A stretch of DNA of 32,557 nucleotides from Hydrogenimonas sp. (GTDB lineage: Bacteria; Campylobacterota; Campylobacteria; Campylobacterales; Hydrogenimonadaceae), in NCBI GenBank assembly GCA_015484905.1, contig WFUN01000044.1, forward strand, positions 1 through 32,557. The letters are read 5' to 3'. The stretch's first letter is position 1; every line of letters starts with the position of its first letter. Under the pieces are notes generated by a model that ran no database searches, had not been told where the DNA came from, and worked only from the letters and a program-made list of their open reading frames with translations. A program made the translations under genes and the position numbers. Shown here in pieces: positions 9,456 to 18,523 of this stretch.

Positions 9456-11450
9456 TCAATCCCACTTACACCTCTTGATGACAGGAACAGGTTTGCCTAT
9501 ATAATAGCCTTGCAGAAAATCTATACCGAGTTCGGCGCACATATCGGCAATCTCTTTATTCTCGACATATTCCGCGATTGTTTTGACACCCAGTTTTTTA
9601 GCGAAAAGAACTATACTCTCCACCAACAGTTTCGAATCCTCGTCTGTTACCAGATAGCGAATGAGAGAGGCGTCTATTTTATAATAGTCGACCTTCATTT
9701 TGAGCAGATAGTGAAAATTGGAGTATCCGCTTCCAAAATCGTCTATTGCAATTTTGGCTCCGAATTTGTGGATATTTTCTATGAAATCGTTTATCAGGTC
9801 GAAATCGGAAATCTCTTCCGATTCGAGAATCTCAAAAATTACACGTTCAGGAGAGTGATATTCATGAAGCGCTCTGTAGATATAGTCTCGACAGGACGCA
9901 TCTTTTATATCGTTTATGGAGAGGTTGAGAGAGAAGTTGCAGTGGCACTCTTTGAAGTGTGAAAATGCTTTTTCAACCATTATCCTGGTAATGCTTGCAT
10001 AAAGACGGCTATTTTGTGCCACTTCTAAAAATTCGGCAGGGGTATGGATTTTTTTATTTCTGTCAATGAGTCTTACCAATACCTCATATCTTTTTGCTTC
10101 CGATTCGCCAACTTTGACTATGGGTTGGAAATAAGGAACTATTCTATCCTGCTCTATCGCATCTTCAATCTCCTTCATCCATCGGACATGCCGCTTATAG
10201 TCCGCTTCCAGATCGGTAGAGTTACGATAGTATTCATACAGCTTTTTTCTTTTCTTGGCAGCACTGAGAGCGACGGAAGCCTTTTCGATCAATGATTCTC
10301 TCTGGTTCTCCACTACTCCGCCGGTAACGGAAATTCTCAACCCTTCAAGCTCTGCGCTTTCAAATGTTATATGATGCAACTCGTTCATTATCTCTTCGAT
10401 TTTTTTCGGATCGCAACGTTCGTCTCCGACAATCACAAACTCGCTGCCGCCTATTCTGTAGAGCTTCGTGTTCTTTGGTGCGATCCTCTTCAGATTTTTT
10501 GCAATATTTTTTAATACTTTGTCCCCAAGTTCGAACCCGTAATAGTCGTTGAGTTCTTTGAAGCGGTCGATATTGAGTAACAGCAACGACACTGATCTCT
10601 TCTCTTCGAGATCTTTTCTGAGACGATTGATATTGCCAAGTCCCGTAAGAGGATCTATAAAAAAAGATGAGAGAAGTTTTTCATAGTAGTATCTGATTCT
10701 GGACATCAGGGTATTGAAAGATCTCTCAAGCAGCTTTATCTCTTTGCAGTCTGTGTTTATCTGTACGGATTGCTCTTTGTTGAAGTCTTTTCTGATTTTC
10801 GATATTTCGTCGCTGAGTTCGGTAAGAGGTCTTACCAGCCGCCTGTTGAAGACCAGGTAAAAGAAAGCGAAAAAGAGAAGAAGAAAAAATGCGAGCGTGA
10901 GAATGAAATAAAAGATCATCTGGTCCAGCGAAACTATGATCTGGCGTACCGGCATTTTAATATCTATAACACCGTTTATATCCCCTGCTTTTGCATTTGG
11001 GTGGCACTCCAGACACTTTTTCTGTACACGTATCGGGTAGAGATAACGGACCGTATTCTCTTTGTCGATACGTATTATTTCGCGCCCTTTGAGAGCCTCT
11101 TTGATAAGCGGATCGGACTCCACCTTCGCATGATCTTCGGCAATACGCCCATATAGCTCCTCGACACCTTCGCTTCGATAGGTATGGACTCTCATACCGG
11201 GACGTATCATACTCAAGCGTTCAAGAATTTTTTTGATATCTTCCTTGCTCCAGCCCTCCTGCATTTTTGTATAGAGGTTTTCAAAAACCAGTTCACTGCT
11301 GTGACGGGCATCCTCAATAGCCAGCTCCGTAAGCGCTTGTCGTTTCAGATACAAACCCACGACAAGCTCCAGAATCAGACTTGCAATCAAAAATACGCCT
11401 ATCGTATTCAACATTAAACGGCGAATTGTTACGAGCTTTTTCTTTGACAT
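9456..11450 (-). CDS. Membrane c-type-heme sensor (DUF3365/Tll0287-like) - GGDEF - EAL c-di-GMP protein
   Basis: N-terminal TM, CLECH heme motif in a periplasmic domain, HAMP-like region, degenerate GGSEF, EAL domain with YEVLVRL, FSLNLSINDI, DDFGSGYSNF, AEYVEN. Confidence 0.88.
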   Translation of the reverse strand: MSKKKLVTIRRLMLNTIGVFLIASLILELVVGLYLKRQALTELAIEDARHSSELVFENLYTKMQEGWSKEDIKKILERLSMIRPGMRVHTYRSEGVEELYGRIAEDHAKVESDPLIKEALKGREIIRIDKENTVRYLYPIRVQKKCLECHPNAKAGDINGVIDIKMPVRQIIVSLDQMIFYFILTLAFFLLLFFAFFYLVFNRRLVRPLTELSDEISKIRKDFNKEQSVQINTDCKEIKLLERSFNTLMSRIRYYYEKLLSSFFIDPLTGLGNINRLRKDLEEKRSVSLLLLNIDRFKELNDYYGFELGDKVLKNIAKNLKRIAPKNTKLYRIGGSEFVIVGDERCDPKKIEEIMNELHHITFESAELEGLRISVTGGVVENQRESLIEKASVALSAAKKRKKLYEYYRNSTDLEADYKRHVRWMKEIEDAIEQDRIVPYFQPIVKVGESEAKRYEVLVRLIDRNKKIHTPAEFLEVAQNSRLYASITRIMVEKAFSHFKECHCNFSLNLSINDIKDASCRDYIYRALHEYHSPERVIFEILESEEISDFDLINDFIENIHKFGAKIAIDDFGSGYSNFHYLLKMKVDYYKIDASLIRYLVTDEDSKLLVESIVLFAKKLGVKTIAEYVENKEIADMCAELGIDFLQGYYIGKPVPVIKRCKWD

Positions 11451-11456
11451 GGAACT

Positions 11457-11462
11457 ATTATA
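11457..11462 (-). promoter_or_regulatory. -10-like TATAAT exactly 6 nt before the ATG of the heme-GGDEF-EAL gene
   Basis: Minus strand TATAAT-AGTTCC-ATG. Confidence 0.45.
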
Positions 11463-11484
11463 TCCAGTTGTCTCTTAATAGCTT

Positions 11485-14400
11485 TCAGGCTGTTTCATTT
11501 TGATCCTTTACAAATCTATTATATAGCATTGGAAGCAAAACAAGAGTCAAAGCGGTCGAAGTTATGAGTCCACATATTACAACCACGGCCAAAGGTTTTT
11601 GGATCTGTGAACCAGGGCCGGTAGCAAAAAGCATGGGCACAAGTGAAAGTGCGGCGATTGAAGCGGTCATCATTACCGGACGGAGCCTGCGTTTCGCACC
11701 CTCTATCACCACTTTGGCAACTGGCACCTTTTGCGCCAGCTCATTGAAATAGCTTATCATAACCACTCCGTTGAGTACGGCGATACCAAGCAGTGCTATG
11801 AAACCCACAGATGCCGGTACGGAAAGATAACTTCCGGTCAGATAGAGGCCGAAAACGCCTCCTACCATCGCCAGAGGAATCGTCATGAAGATAATAGCGC
11901 TCTGCACAAGAGAGCGAAAAGTCATATACAAAATCATGAAAATCAAAACGAGCGCGATCGGTACTACAATCATAAGACGCTTCATTATGGCCTGCTGGTT
12001 TTTGAACTCTCCTCCGTAACTGATCGAATAGCCTGTAGGCAGTTTCACCTCTTTTGCGATATTGGCTTTCAGGTTCTCCACGAAACTGACAAGGTCCGTG
12101 CCGGTAACGTTTGTCTGGATCGATACGAAACGCCTTGCGTGCTCATGCTTTATCTCTACCGGGCCGCTGCTTCTTATTACAGTAACTACTTCACCCAGTG
12201 AAACAGGCTCTCCGGTGGAGCCTACGAGATAGAGCTCATCAATGTTCTTCCGAAGATAATCGCCCCGTATTACGATTGGAAACTGCTTCATCCCTTCATA
12301 AACGGTACCCATCTGCACCCCGCTGACAGCCGCTTTAAGAAGATGTGCCACATCTGCTTTGTCAAGACCGTAGCTTCCCATCTTCTCATCGTTGAAGCGA
12401 AGCTCCTGATATGCGACTCCTTCATTCTGGCGCATATATACATCCTGGCTTCCGGCTGTCTTTTCGGTAATACCCTTCACAAGCGTACCGAGCCTGTTGA
12501 GCTCCTCTATATCTTCGCCGAATATCTTTATGACCACATCGCCGCGCGAACCTGTAAGCATCTCCGATGTTCTCATCTCTATCGGCTGAGTGAAGCTGTA
12601 TTCGATACCCTGAATCTTTTCGAGAACCTCTCTCATCCGCTCTTTGAGCCACTCTGTATCTGGCTTTCGCCACTCCGATTTGGGCTTGAATACCAAAAAG
12701 ATATCGGTGTCGTTCAGCCCCATCGGGTCGAGCCCTATCTCATCTGAACCGCTCCGTGCGATTATAGACTTGATCTCCGGAACCTCTCTCATCAGCTTTC
12801 TTTGAATCTCGGTATTCAGAGCGATTCCTGCGGGAATGTTTATAGATGGCGGAGATTCGACGCCTATAACGATATTCCCTTCATCCATCGTCGGCATGAA
12901 GGTCTTTCCTATATGGCCGAAGGCGTAGAATGTCCCGGCAAGAAGCACCAGAAGAAGAGCGTAGATGATCTTCTCGGCTTTGAAAGAGGCTTTCAGCACC
13001 GGCTCGTAGAGTGCAAGAAGCCTGCGCATGAGCCATGTATCTTCATGTTTCGGTTTTCTTATGAAAAATGAGGCTATAGTCGGAATTACAAAGAGCGCGA
13101 AAAAGATCGACGAAGCGAGAGTGAACACGATACTGAGCGCCACGGGCGCAAAGAGTTTCCCGCCGAGCCCCTGCAGCATCAAAAGAGGAGTAAATACGAT
13201 AATTATGATCAAAACCCCCGATATTACGGGTACGCTCACCTCTTTCGCGGCCGTATAGATTATGTGCAGTCTCGTCGTATGGCGGCCGGCCGGCTGCGCC
13301 AGCCTCGCGATGATGTTCTCCACCATGACCACGGCCGAGTCTATTATCATACCTATAGCTATGGCGATACCGCCGAGGCTCATAAGGTTGACACTTATGC
13401 CGAAGAGGTACATCAGAATAAAAGAGCTCAATATGGCCAGAGGCAGAATCAGAGCCACCGTCACGGCCGAGATGAAGCTGCCCAAAAAGAGCAGGAGTAT
13501 CACGAGTACCAGCAGCACGGCCTCCGTGAGCGATTTCTGTACCATGTTTACCGCTTTGCCTATCAGATCGCTCCTGTCGTAGAAGATGTTTATCGAAGTT
13601 CCCTCCGGCAGGTTCTTTTCTATCTCTTTCAGACGCACCTTTACATGCGATACGGTTCTCGACGCGTCGGCCCCTTTGAGGCCGAGCACCAGCCCCTGCA
13701 CCGCTTCGCCCTTGCCGTCTTTGGTGACGTAGCCGTAGCGGGTAAGTGCCGCCGTGGAGACTTCGGCAATGTCCGAAAGGCGCACTATCGCGCCGCCGTC
13801 TACCTTTATGACGAGGTTTGAAATCTCGCCGCTGCTGCTCATGCGCCCCGGAAGCCGCACCAGAAGCGCTTCGTCACCCCTCTCTATCCGTCCCGCACCG
13901 AAGTTGGCGTTGTTCTTTCGGATCTTCTCCTCTATCCCGTTGAGCGTTATGCCCAAAGATGCCATCTTCGCGAAGTCGGGCTTTATTCTGAAGGTCCTCA
14001 CCTCGCCGCCGAGGGCGTTTACGTCGGCTACACCCTCTATGTTTCTCAGTGCCGGGCGTATCACCCAGTCAAGAAGTGTGCGTTTCTGCATCAGGCTGAG
14101 ATTGGGTGATTCTATCGTGAACATCAAAATCTCGCCCAGCGGCGTGGTTATCGGTGCTATTCCTCCGCTGATCGATGGCGGAAGGTCGTTTTTTATGTTG
14201 TTGAAACGCTGGTATACACGGTCACGCGCCCAGTAGAGGTCGGTACCCTCTTCGAAGTCTATGGTGACGTCCGCAAGCGCGTATTTGGAGATCGATCTTA
14301 CCATCTTCTGGTTGGGGATCCCCTGCATCTCGAGCTCTATCGGAATCGTGATCTGCTGCTCCACCTCTTTGGGCGTCATACCGGGCGCTTTGATGATGAT

Positions 14401-14559
14401 CTTCACCTGCGTCGTAGAGACGTCGGGAAAAGCGTCGATGGTAAGTTTGGAGTACGATATTATCCCGCCAACCGCGACCGCAAGTGCGATTATTACGGCA
14501 AATATTCGCTGCGAAAGCGCGAACGCTATCAGTTTATCGATCACCTTCTGCTCCTTCAA
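11485..14559 (-). CDS. CusA/CzcA-family heavy-metal efflux RND transporter (second, divergent), 1024 aa
   Basis: IDAFPDVSTTQVKIIIKAPGMTPKEVEQQITIPIE, IAIGMIIDSAVVMVEN, full RND length. Confidence 0.95.
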   Translation of the reverse strand: MKEQKVIDKLIAFALSQRIFAVIIALAVAVGGIISYSKLTIDAFPDVSTTQVKIIIKAPGMTPKEVEQQITIPIELEMQGIPNQKMVRSISKYALADVTIDFEEGTDLYWARDRVYQRFNNIKNDLPPSISGGIAPITTPLGEILMFTIESPNLSLMQKRTLLDWVIRPALRNIEGVADVNALGGEVRTFRIKPDFAKMASLGITLNGIEEKIRKNNANFGAGRIERGDEALLVRLPGRMSSSGEISNLVIKVDGGAIVRLSDIAEVSTAALTRYGYVTKDGKGEAVQGLVLGLKGADASRTVSHVKVRLKEIEKNLPEGTSINIFYDRSDLIGKAVNMVQKSLTEAVLLVLVILLLFLGSFISAVTVALILPLAILSSFILMYLFGISVNLMSLGGIAIAIGMIIDSAVVMVENIIARLAQPAGRHTTRLHIIYTAAKEVSVPVISGVLIIIIVFTPLLMLQGLGGKLFAPVALSIVFTLASSIFFALFVIPTIASFFIRKPKHEDTWLMRRLLALYEPVLKASFKAEKIIYALLLVLLAGTFYAFGHIGKTFMPTMDEGNIVIGVESPPSINIPAGIALNTEIQRKLMREVPEIKSIIARSGSDEIGLDPMGLNDTDIFLVFKPKSEWRKPDTEWLKERMREVLEKIQGIEYSFTQPIEMRTSEMLTGSRGDVVIKIFGEDIEELNRLGTLVKGITEKTAGSQDVYMRQNEGVAYQELRFNDEKMGSYGLDKADVAHLLKAAVSGVQMGTVYEGMKQFPIVIRGDYLRKNIDELYLVGSTGEPVSLGEVVTVIRSSGPVEIKHEHARRFVSIQTNVTGTDLVSFVENLKANIAKEVKLPTGYSISYGGEFKNQQAIMKRLMIVVPIALVLIFMILYMTFRSLVQSAIIFMTIPLAMVGGVFGLYLTGSYLSVPASVGFIALLGIAVLNGVVMISYFNELAQKVPVAKVVIEGAKRRLRPVMMTASIAALSLVPMLFATGPGSQIQKPLAVVVICGLITSTALTLVLLPMLYNRFVKDQNETA

Positions 14560-15601
14560 GCGCCCCTTTAAGGGCTATGACACCGCTGACGGCAACCTCG
14601 CTGCCGTTCGTAAGTCCGGGGCCGAGCAGGTATACCTCTCTTCCGCTTCTGCCAAGCACTGTAACATGAAGGAGCCTGAAGTTAGAACCGCTCTTTACAA
14701 AGATCGCCTCACCGCCGCCATACTCTATGACAGCCGACGATGGGAGCTTGTAGGCTTTTTGGGGCCAGTAGAGCCTGACGTTTCTCTTCTCGCCCGCCAT
14801 AAGAGCGCTGCCCTCGGGTGGCAGAAGATGTACTGCTACAGTCTGCGTGCGCGCCTCTACTGTCGCAGAGACCGATTCGACTGCGACCGGCTTATCCTCT
14901 ATAAAGAGTTTGTCACCTCTTTTCAGACGTTTGGCTATCTTGCCCGGCAGCGCCAGAACCAGATGGACAGCCTTCGGATCGATTATCGTCATCATATGCT
15001 CACCACGCGAAACGTACATTTTGGGATATACCGCCATTTCATTGACAACTCCGCCAATCGGCGCTGAAATCGCGATAGTAGCCAGAGGATTTTTTGTCTG
15101 CGTCATTTTGTCGACCTGACTCTCGCTCAAACCCCACTCAAGGAGCAGGTGGCGGTAGAACGAGCTTTGCGTCTCGAATTTGCTCAACACATTTTGCGCC
15201 TCGAGATACCTCTTCCTGGCAACCACAGCGGCTTCGTAAAGGGGCTTCAGACGCTCCACTTCGGCCCTGTAGTAGTCGAGCTTTATCAATGTATCTATGA
15301 ATTTCGCCTCGAGTTCGAGCAGTTCAGGACTCTTTATGACCAGCAGCTTTCGCCCCTTTTTTACACTCTCGTAGATATGTACGAAAAGGTTTTGGACAAT
15401 CCCCTCCACAGGCGCATCTATTCTGTATACCGCACTCGCCGGAAGCTCTCCGCGCGCAAGAAAACTTCCAAGGTAGACACGGCTTGTCTCTACCGGCTTT
15501 TGGGTCTTTACAGCTATCGTGCCGGCAGTAACGGCAAGCTCTTTCGCATCGACGCTTCCAAATATCAGCGCTATCAAAAAGGGTACTAATACTTTTCTCA
15601 T
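14534..15601 (-). CDS. Efflux RND periplasmic adaptor (membrane fusion protein), no His-rich segment
   Basis: Signal peptide, APVEGIVQNLFVHIYESVKKGRKLLVIKSPELLELEAKF, ISAPIGGVVNEMAVYPKMYVSRGEHMMTI. Overlaps cusA by 26 bp. Confidence 0.9.
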   Translation of the reverse strand: MRKVLVPFLIALIFGSVDAKELAVTAGTIAVKTQKPVETSRVYLGSFLARGELPASAVYRIDAPVEGIVQNLFVHIYESVKKGRKLLVIKSPELLELEAKFIDTLIKLDYYRAEVERLKPLYEAAVVARKRYLEAQNVLSKFETQSSFYRHLLLEWGLSESQVDKMTQTKNPLATIAISAPIGGVVNEMAVYPKMYVSRGEHMMTIIDPKAVHLVLALPGKIAKRLKRGDKLFIEDKPVAVESVSATVEARTQTVAVHLLPPEGSALMAGEKRNVRLYWPQKAYKLPSSAVIEYGGGEAIFVKSGSNFRLLHVTVLGRSGREVYLLGPGLTNGSEVAVSGVIALKGALEGAEGDR

Positions 15602-16776
15602 CTGGTCACTCCTTTGGGGTCTACGGCATAGTTTTCAATAAATTCCGCCACGGCGTCATGGCGCTTTGTCTTCAGAGCTATCAGCGTCTCGATCATCTGA
15701 AGTTTTGTCTCTGCGGCTTTTAACATCGAAAGAAGGCTCTCCTCGCCGGCTTTGAAGCGCATCCTGCTCTGCTCTATCAACGTATCGGCCGTCAGCTTTA
15801 TAGACGACTCGAACTCACGCACTCTCGTATTGTATAGATCGAGCCTCTCTCTCAATGCATCCGATGAGCTTTTGTAGGCTCTTCGCATCGCTTCCGCTTC
15901 GCTTTTTGCAGCGGAATATGCGTGCATCGCCGCCATTCGCCGCGCTTTGCTCTTTTTACCGAAAGAGAGGGGAATCGAAATTCCAAGAGTGGCGCGCCTC
16001 GTATCTATTTCGTCGCTGTACGAAGCGCTCACACCTATCTTCGGTACTCGGGAGCGGCTCAGGGCAAGCTCCTCTTTTGAGCGCTTCTCTTTCAGCCCCA
16101 GCATCGGGTAGAAAGCGGAATTTTCAGGATTGAGCAGATAATTGAGGTCGTAATTGCTTACACTGCACACCGCTCTATTTGTGTCGAAAAAAACGACAGA
16201 CGAAATCTCGCCCTCTATCTTTCTGGTGCGGCTTTGGGTCTCTACGATTTTGAGGTTTAGATTCTCCAGGGCCATATGGGCCATAAGCGCTTTTGAGGCG
16301 TCGAACTCTCCAAAACGGACACCTGTATCTATCTGTTTGAGCATCTGAGTATAGATTGCGGCAAGCTCTTTTTGGGCGGCAAGAGCCTCTCTCTCTATGC
16401 AATACTCTCCGTAAAGCCTGAATATTCGAGCTTTTATGCGGTTTAGCTCCACCTTTTTGCGAAGCTTCGCGTACTCTTTATTAAAGCGCATAAAACTTCC
16501 GAGTGCCGAGCGCTCGAGATTGAACTCTTTTCCTACGCTCAGTGCAAATTCGCCGCCCGAAGAGGAGCCCTCTTTCGGGTACGCCCCCGCCAGATCGGCG
16601 CCTACGCTCCATCCGTCACTGTAACGTTCGGCCTGTGCAGCCGCACTCTGCGAATCTATCGTTTTGGCCCTGCTTATGTATTGCGGCGAATTCTCCGCTT
16701 CGTCATACAGGTCTGTCAGGCTCTGGGCCGACAGCATGGACAGAGCCGCCGCCAGCACGATAATACCTTTTTTCAA
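15598..16776 (-). CDS. TolC family outer membrane efflux protein
   Basis: Signal peptide, OEP-like coiled coils. ATGA overlap with the MFP gene. Likely start is TTG 16776 preceded by AAGGAG (ORF-track GTG start at 16794). Confidence 0.85.
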   Translation of the reverse strand: MKKGIIVLAAALSMLSAQSLTDLYDEAENSPQYISRAKTIDSQSAAAQAERYSDGWSVGADLAGAYPKEGSSSGGEFALSVGKEFNLERSALGSFMRFNKEYAKLRKKVELNRIKARIFRLYGEYCIEREALAAQKELAAIYTQMLKQIDTGVRFGEFDASKALMAHMALENLNLKIVETQSRTRKIEGEISSVVFFDTNRAVCSVSNYDLNYLLNPENSAFYPMLGLKEKRSKEELALSRSRVPKIGVSASYSDEIDTRRATLGISIPLSFGKKSKARRMAAMHAYSAAKSEAEAMRRAYKSSSDALRERLDLYNTRVREFESSIKLTADTLIEQSRMRFKAGEESLLSMLKAAETKLQMIETLIALKTKRHDAVAEFIENYAVDPKGVTR

Positions 16777-17111
16777 TTTTCTCTCCTTCTGCACTCGATC
16801 ACCGCGGCGTCGAGTGCGTTGATTTTAGCTATTCTGTTTTCCGATCCCAGTCGGTAATAGAGCAGTTTTCGCTCCCTGGTCAACCTTATGGACAATATCT
16901 TTTCACTCCTCATACACGACTCTTTCGCTATCTTCTCCGCTTTTGACGGGGAGATATTCGCAAACGAGCGCAGCTTCTGGCGCTTGCCCATAAAGGGTCT
17001 TGCACTATATTCATATCTAAGCAGCGCCGCATACTGAAGGTCGGTAAGCAGCGCCTGGCCTGCCGGCAGCTGTATAAGCACGGCCGATAACAGAAGAGAG
17101 AGTCTGAACAT
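16773..17111 (-). CDS. Small secreted protein (~112 aa), first gene of the RND operon; possible PepSY-like fold
   Basis: ATG 17111 with GGAG SD (MFRLSLLLSAVLIQLPAGQA signal peptide). TTGA overlap with the downstream TolC gene. Confidence 0.7.
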   Translation of the reverse strand: MFRLSLLLSAVLIQLPAGQALLTDLQYAALLRYEYSARPFMGKRQKLRSFANISPSKAEKIAKESCMRSEKILSIRLTRERKLLYYRLGSENRIAKINALDAAVIECRRREN

Positions 17112-17261
17112 ATTTATCTCCTTCCAAATGTTCCACACCTTTTTTTGGCGCCACGGATCGTATAAATGGCCAACAAGGCGGATCTACGGCTGCAACATAA
17201 AATCTCTCATATCGAAACAGAGAACGCTGGTTTTCGAAATAAAATAGGGGTCAGTAAAAGA

Positions 17262-17567
17262 TTAAACTGTTTTTGGAGGTATAAAAGGCGGTTTTAAAGG
17301 TCTATCTTTGAAATTCAGGAGGTAAGAGAAGTGTAGTTTGGAGCCCAATTCGGCAATGAGCGGGTTTTCTATCTGCTCATTGAGTGCAAGCATATGAAAA
17401 GCCTGGTGCTCTACCGTCACTACATTCGTATTTAGATGCTGTGTATAAAGATGTACGGATGTATCTGCCGGTATGGCGTCATGCTGTCCCGTTATATAGT
17501 CGTGCATAACGAAACAGACCATGAACAGCAGCATGATTTTGCTTACAAGATGCCTGACTCTTCTCAT
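17262..17567 (-). CDS. Small His-containing membrane/secreted protein, 101 aa, unknown function
   Basis: Hydrophobic N-terminus, His-rich middle (HDYITGQHD...HLYTQH...EHQAFH), C-terminal RPLKPPFIPP. Located upstream of the RND operon. Confidence 0.55.
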   Translation of the reverse strand: MRRVRHLVSKIMLLFMVCFVMHDYITGQHDAIPADTSVHLYTQHLNTNVVTVEHQAFHMLALNEQIENPLIAELGSKLHFSYLLNFKDRPLKPPFIPPKTV

Positions 17568-17573
17568 GCGACA

Positions 17574-17579
17574 AGTATA
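17574..17579 (-). promoter_or_regulatory. Extended -10-like TGTTATACT exactly 6 nt before ATG
   Basis: Minus strand TGTTATACT-TGTCGC-ATG. Confidence 0.45.
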
Positions 17580-17892
17580 ACAGAAAAAAGTTTTCCACAG
17601 TGGTCAAAAAAGGTGCTAAATACTATATTTAAATAATCTTTAAGCAGCAGGAAGCCTGTATCTTTTTCAAAAATTTGCTCAAAAGAGCGATCTTCACACC
17701 GTTCACACGTCCCGCTGTTTTTCTCCAAAAAGTCTCTTTGGCACCCATTTTCAATCTATTGGCTCTATTGCCGATGTGGCAAAGTTGGCAAGATCGGTCC
17801 GAAGAGCAATCTACAGGTTTAAGCGGCGGCAGGGCGCACATATAGTGCCAAATTCAAGGTTCGGTCCGGATTATAGGTAACGGGGCGATTTA

Positions 17893-18192
17893 CTAAAACG
17901 CTCCCTTGTTTCTAAGCTCGGCTATCTCCGTCTCGACCATAGCGTCTATCATCTGCTTGTAGATGTCGGCTACCATGTTCGGAGATACACCGAGAGTGAG
18001 CGCCTTATGGCGGACATGGTTCAAAACATCCTCTATCCGCTCGTCCGCCTTTATCTCATCTACCGTATGTTTAAAATGTGCAGCCTGTTTTATGTAGTCG
18101 TTGCGCACCGCTATGAGCTCAACTATCTTCTCGTCGACCTTGTCCACCTCTTTGCGCAGCTCTTCAAGGGTTTTACACTCTTTCACTTTCAT
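17893..18192 (-). CDS. Chorismate mutase (AroQ/PchB class), 99 aa
   Basis: LRKEVDKVDEKIVELIAVRNDYIKQAAHFK...ADERIEDVLNHVRHKALTLGVSPNMVADIYKQMIDAMVETEIAE. Confidence 0.85.
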   Translation of the reverse strand: MKVKECKTLEELRKEVDKVDEKIVELIAVRNDYIKQAAHFKHTVDEIKADERIEDVLNHVRHKALTLGVSPNMVADIYKQMIDAMVETEIAELRNKGAF

Positions 18193-18301
18193 ATTTTCAA
18201 ACCTCTCTCGATATTATTACGGGGCTATGGAGCCACGGGGACGCTTTTTCACCCCGCCGATTCCCTACTCGACCAAAAATCCGCTTAACGATCAGTTACA
18301 A

Positions 18302-18499
18302 TCAGCATATTTTATCCAAAAACTCCCCACTTTCGCGGTAGCGCCTGAACTCTTCGTAGAGCTCACCGCACTCACAGCTCTCCATAACACCGTTTCTGAT
18401 ATCTTCGACCATTTCGACAAGCGACCGGCTAAGATCGTCGATCTGAAAAACTCTATATTCGTCGCCTTCAAGCTCATAAGCGCTGCAAGCGCCCTGCAA
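18302..18499 (-). CDS. Small acidic Cys-containing protein, 65 aa; diverged paralog of 18668-18943, start uncertain (TTG)
   Basis: EYRVFQIDDLSRSLVEMVEDIRNGVMESCECGELYEEFRRYRESGE aligns with the C-terminal half of the neighbouring ORF. No ATG before the upstream in-frame TAA. Confidence 0.5.
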   Translation of the reverse strand: MQGACSAYELEGDEYRVFQIDDLSRSLVEMVEDIRNGVMESCECGELYEEFRRYRESGEFLDKIC

Positions 18500-18523
18500 A
18501 AAAGAGAAGATCGCCGTTTATGC

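Noticed and set aside
11564-15067. Long + strand ORFs (e.g. 13264-13821, 14261-15067, 12343-12747) opposite cusA and the MFP gene
   Set aside because: No recognisable motifs; explained by antisense frames of confident RND/MFP genes.
17629-17841. 70-aa minus ORF with CQLCH (heme-like) motif
   Set aside because: No signal peptide, no clear SD and atypical composition; the CxxCH is probably chance. Not called.
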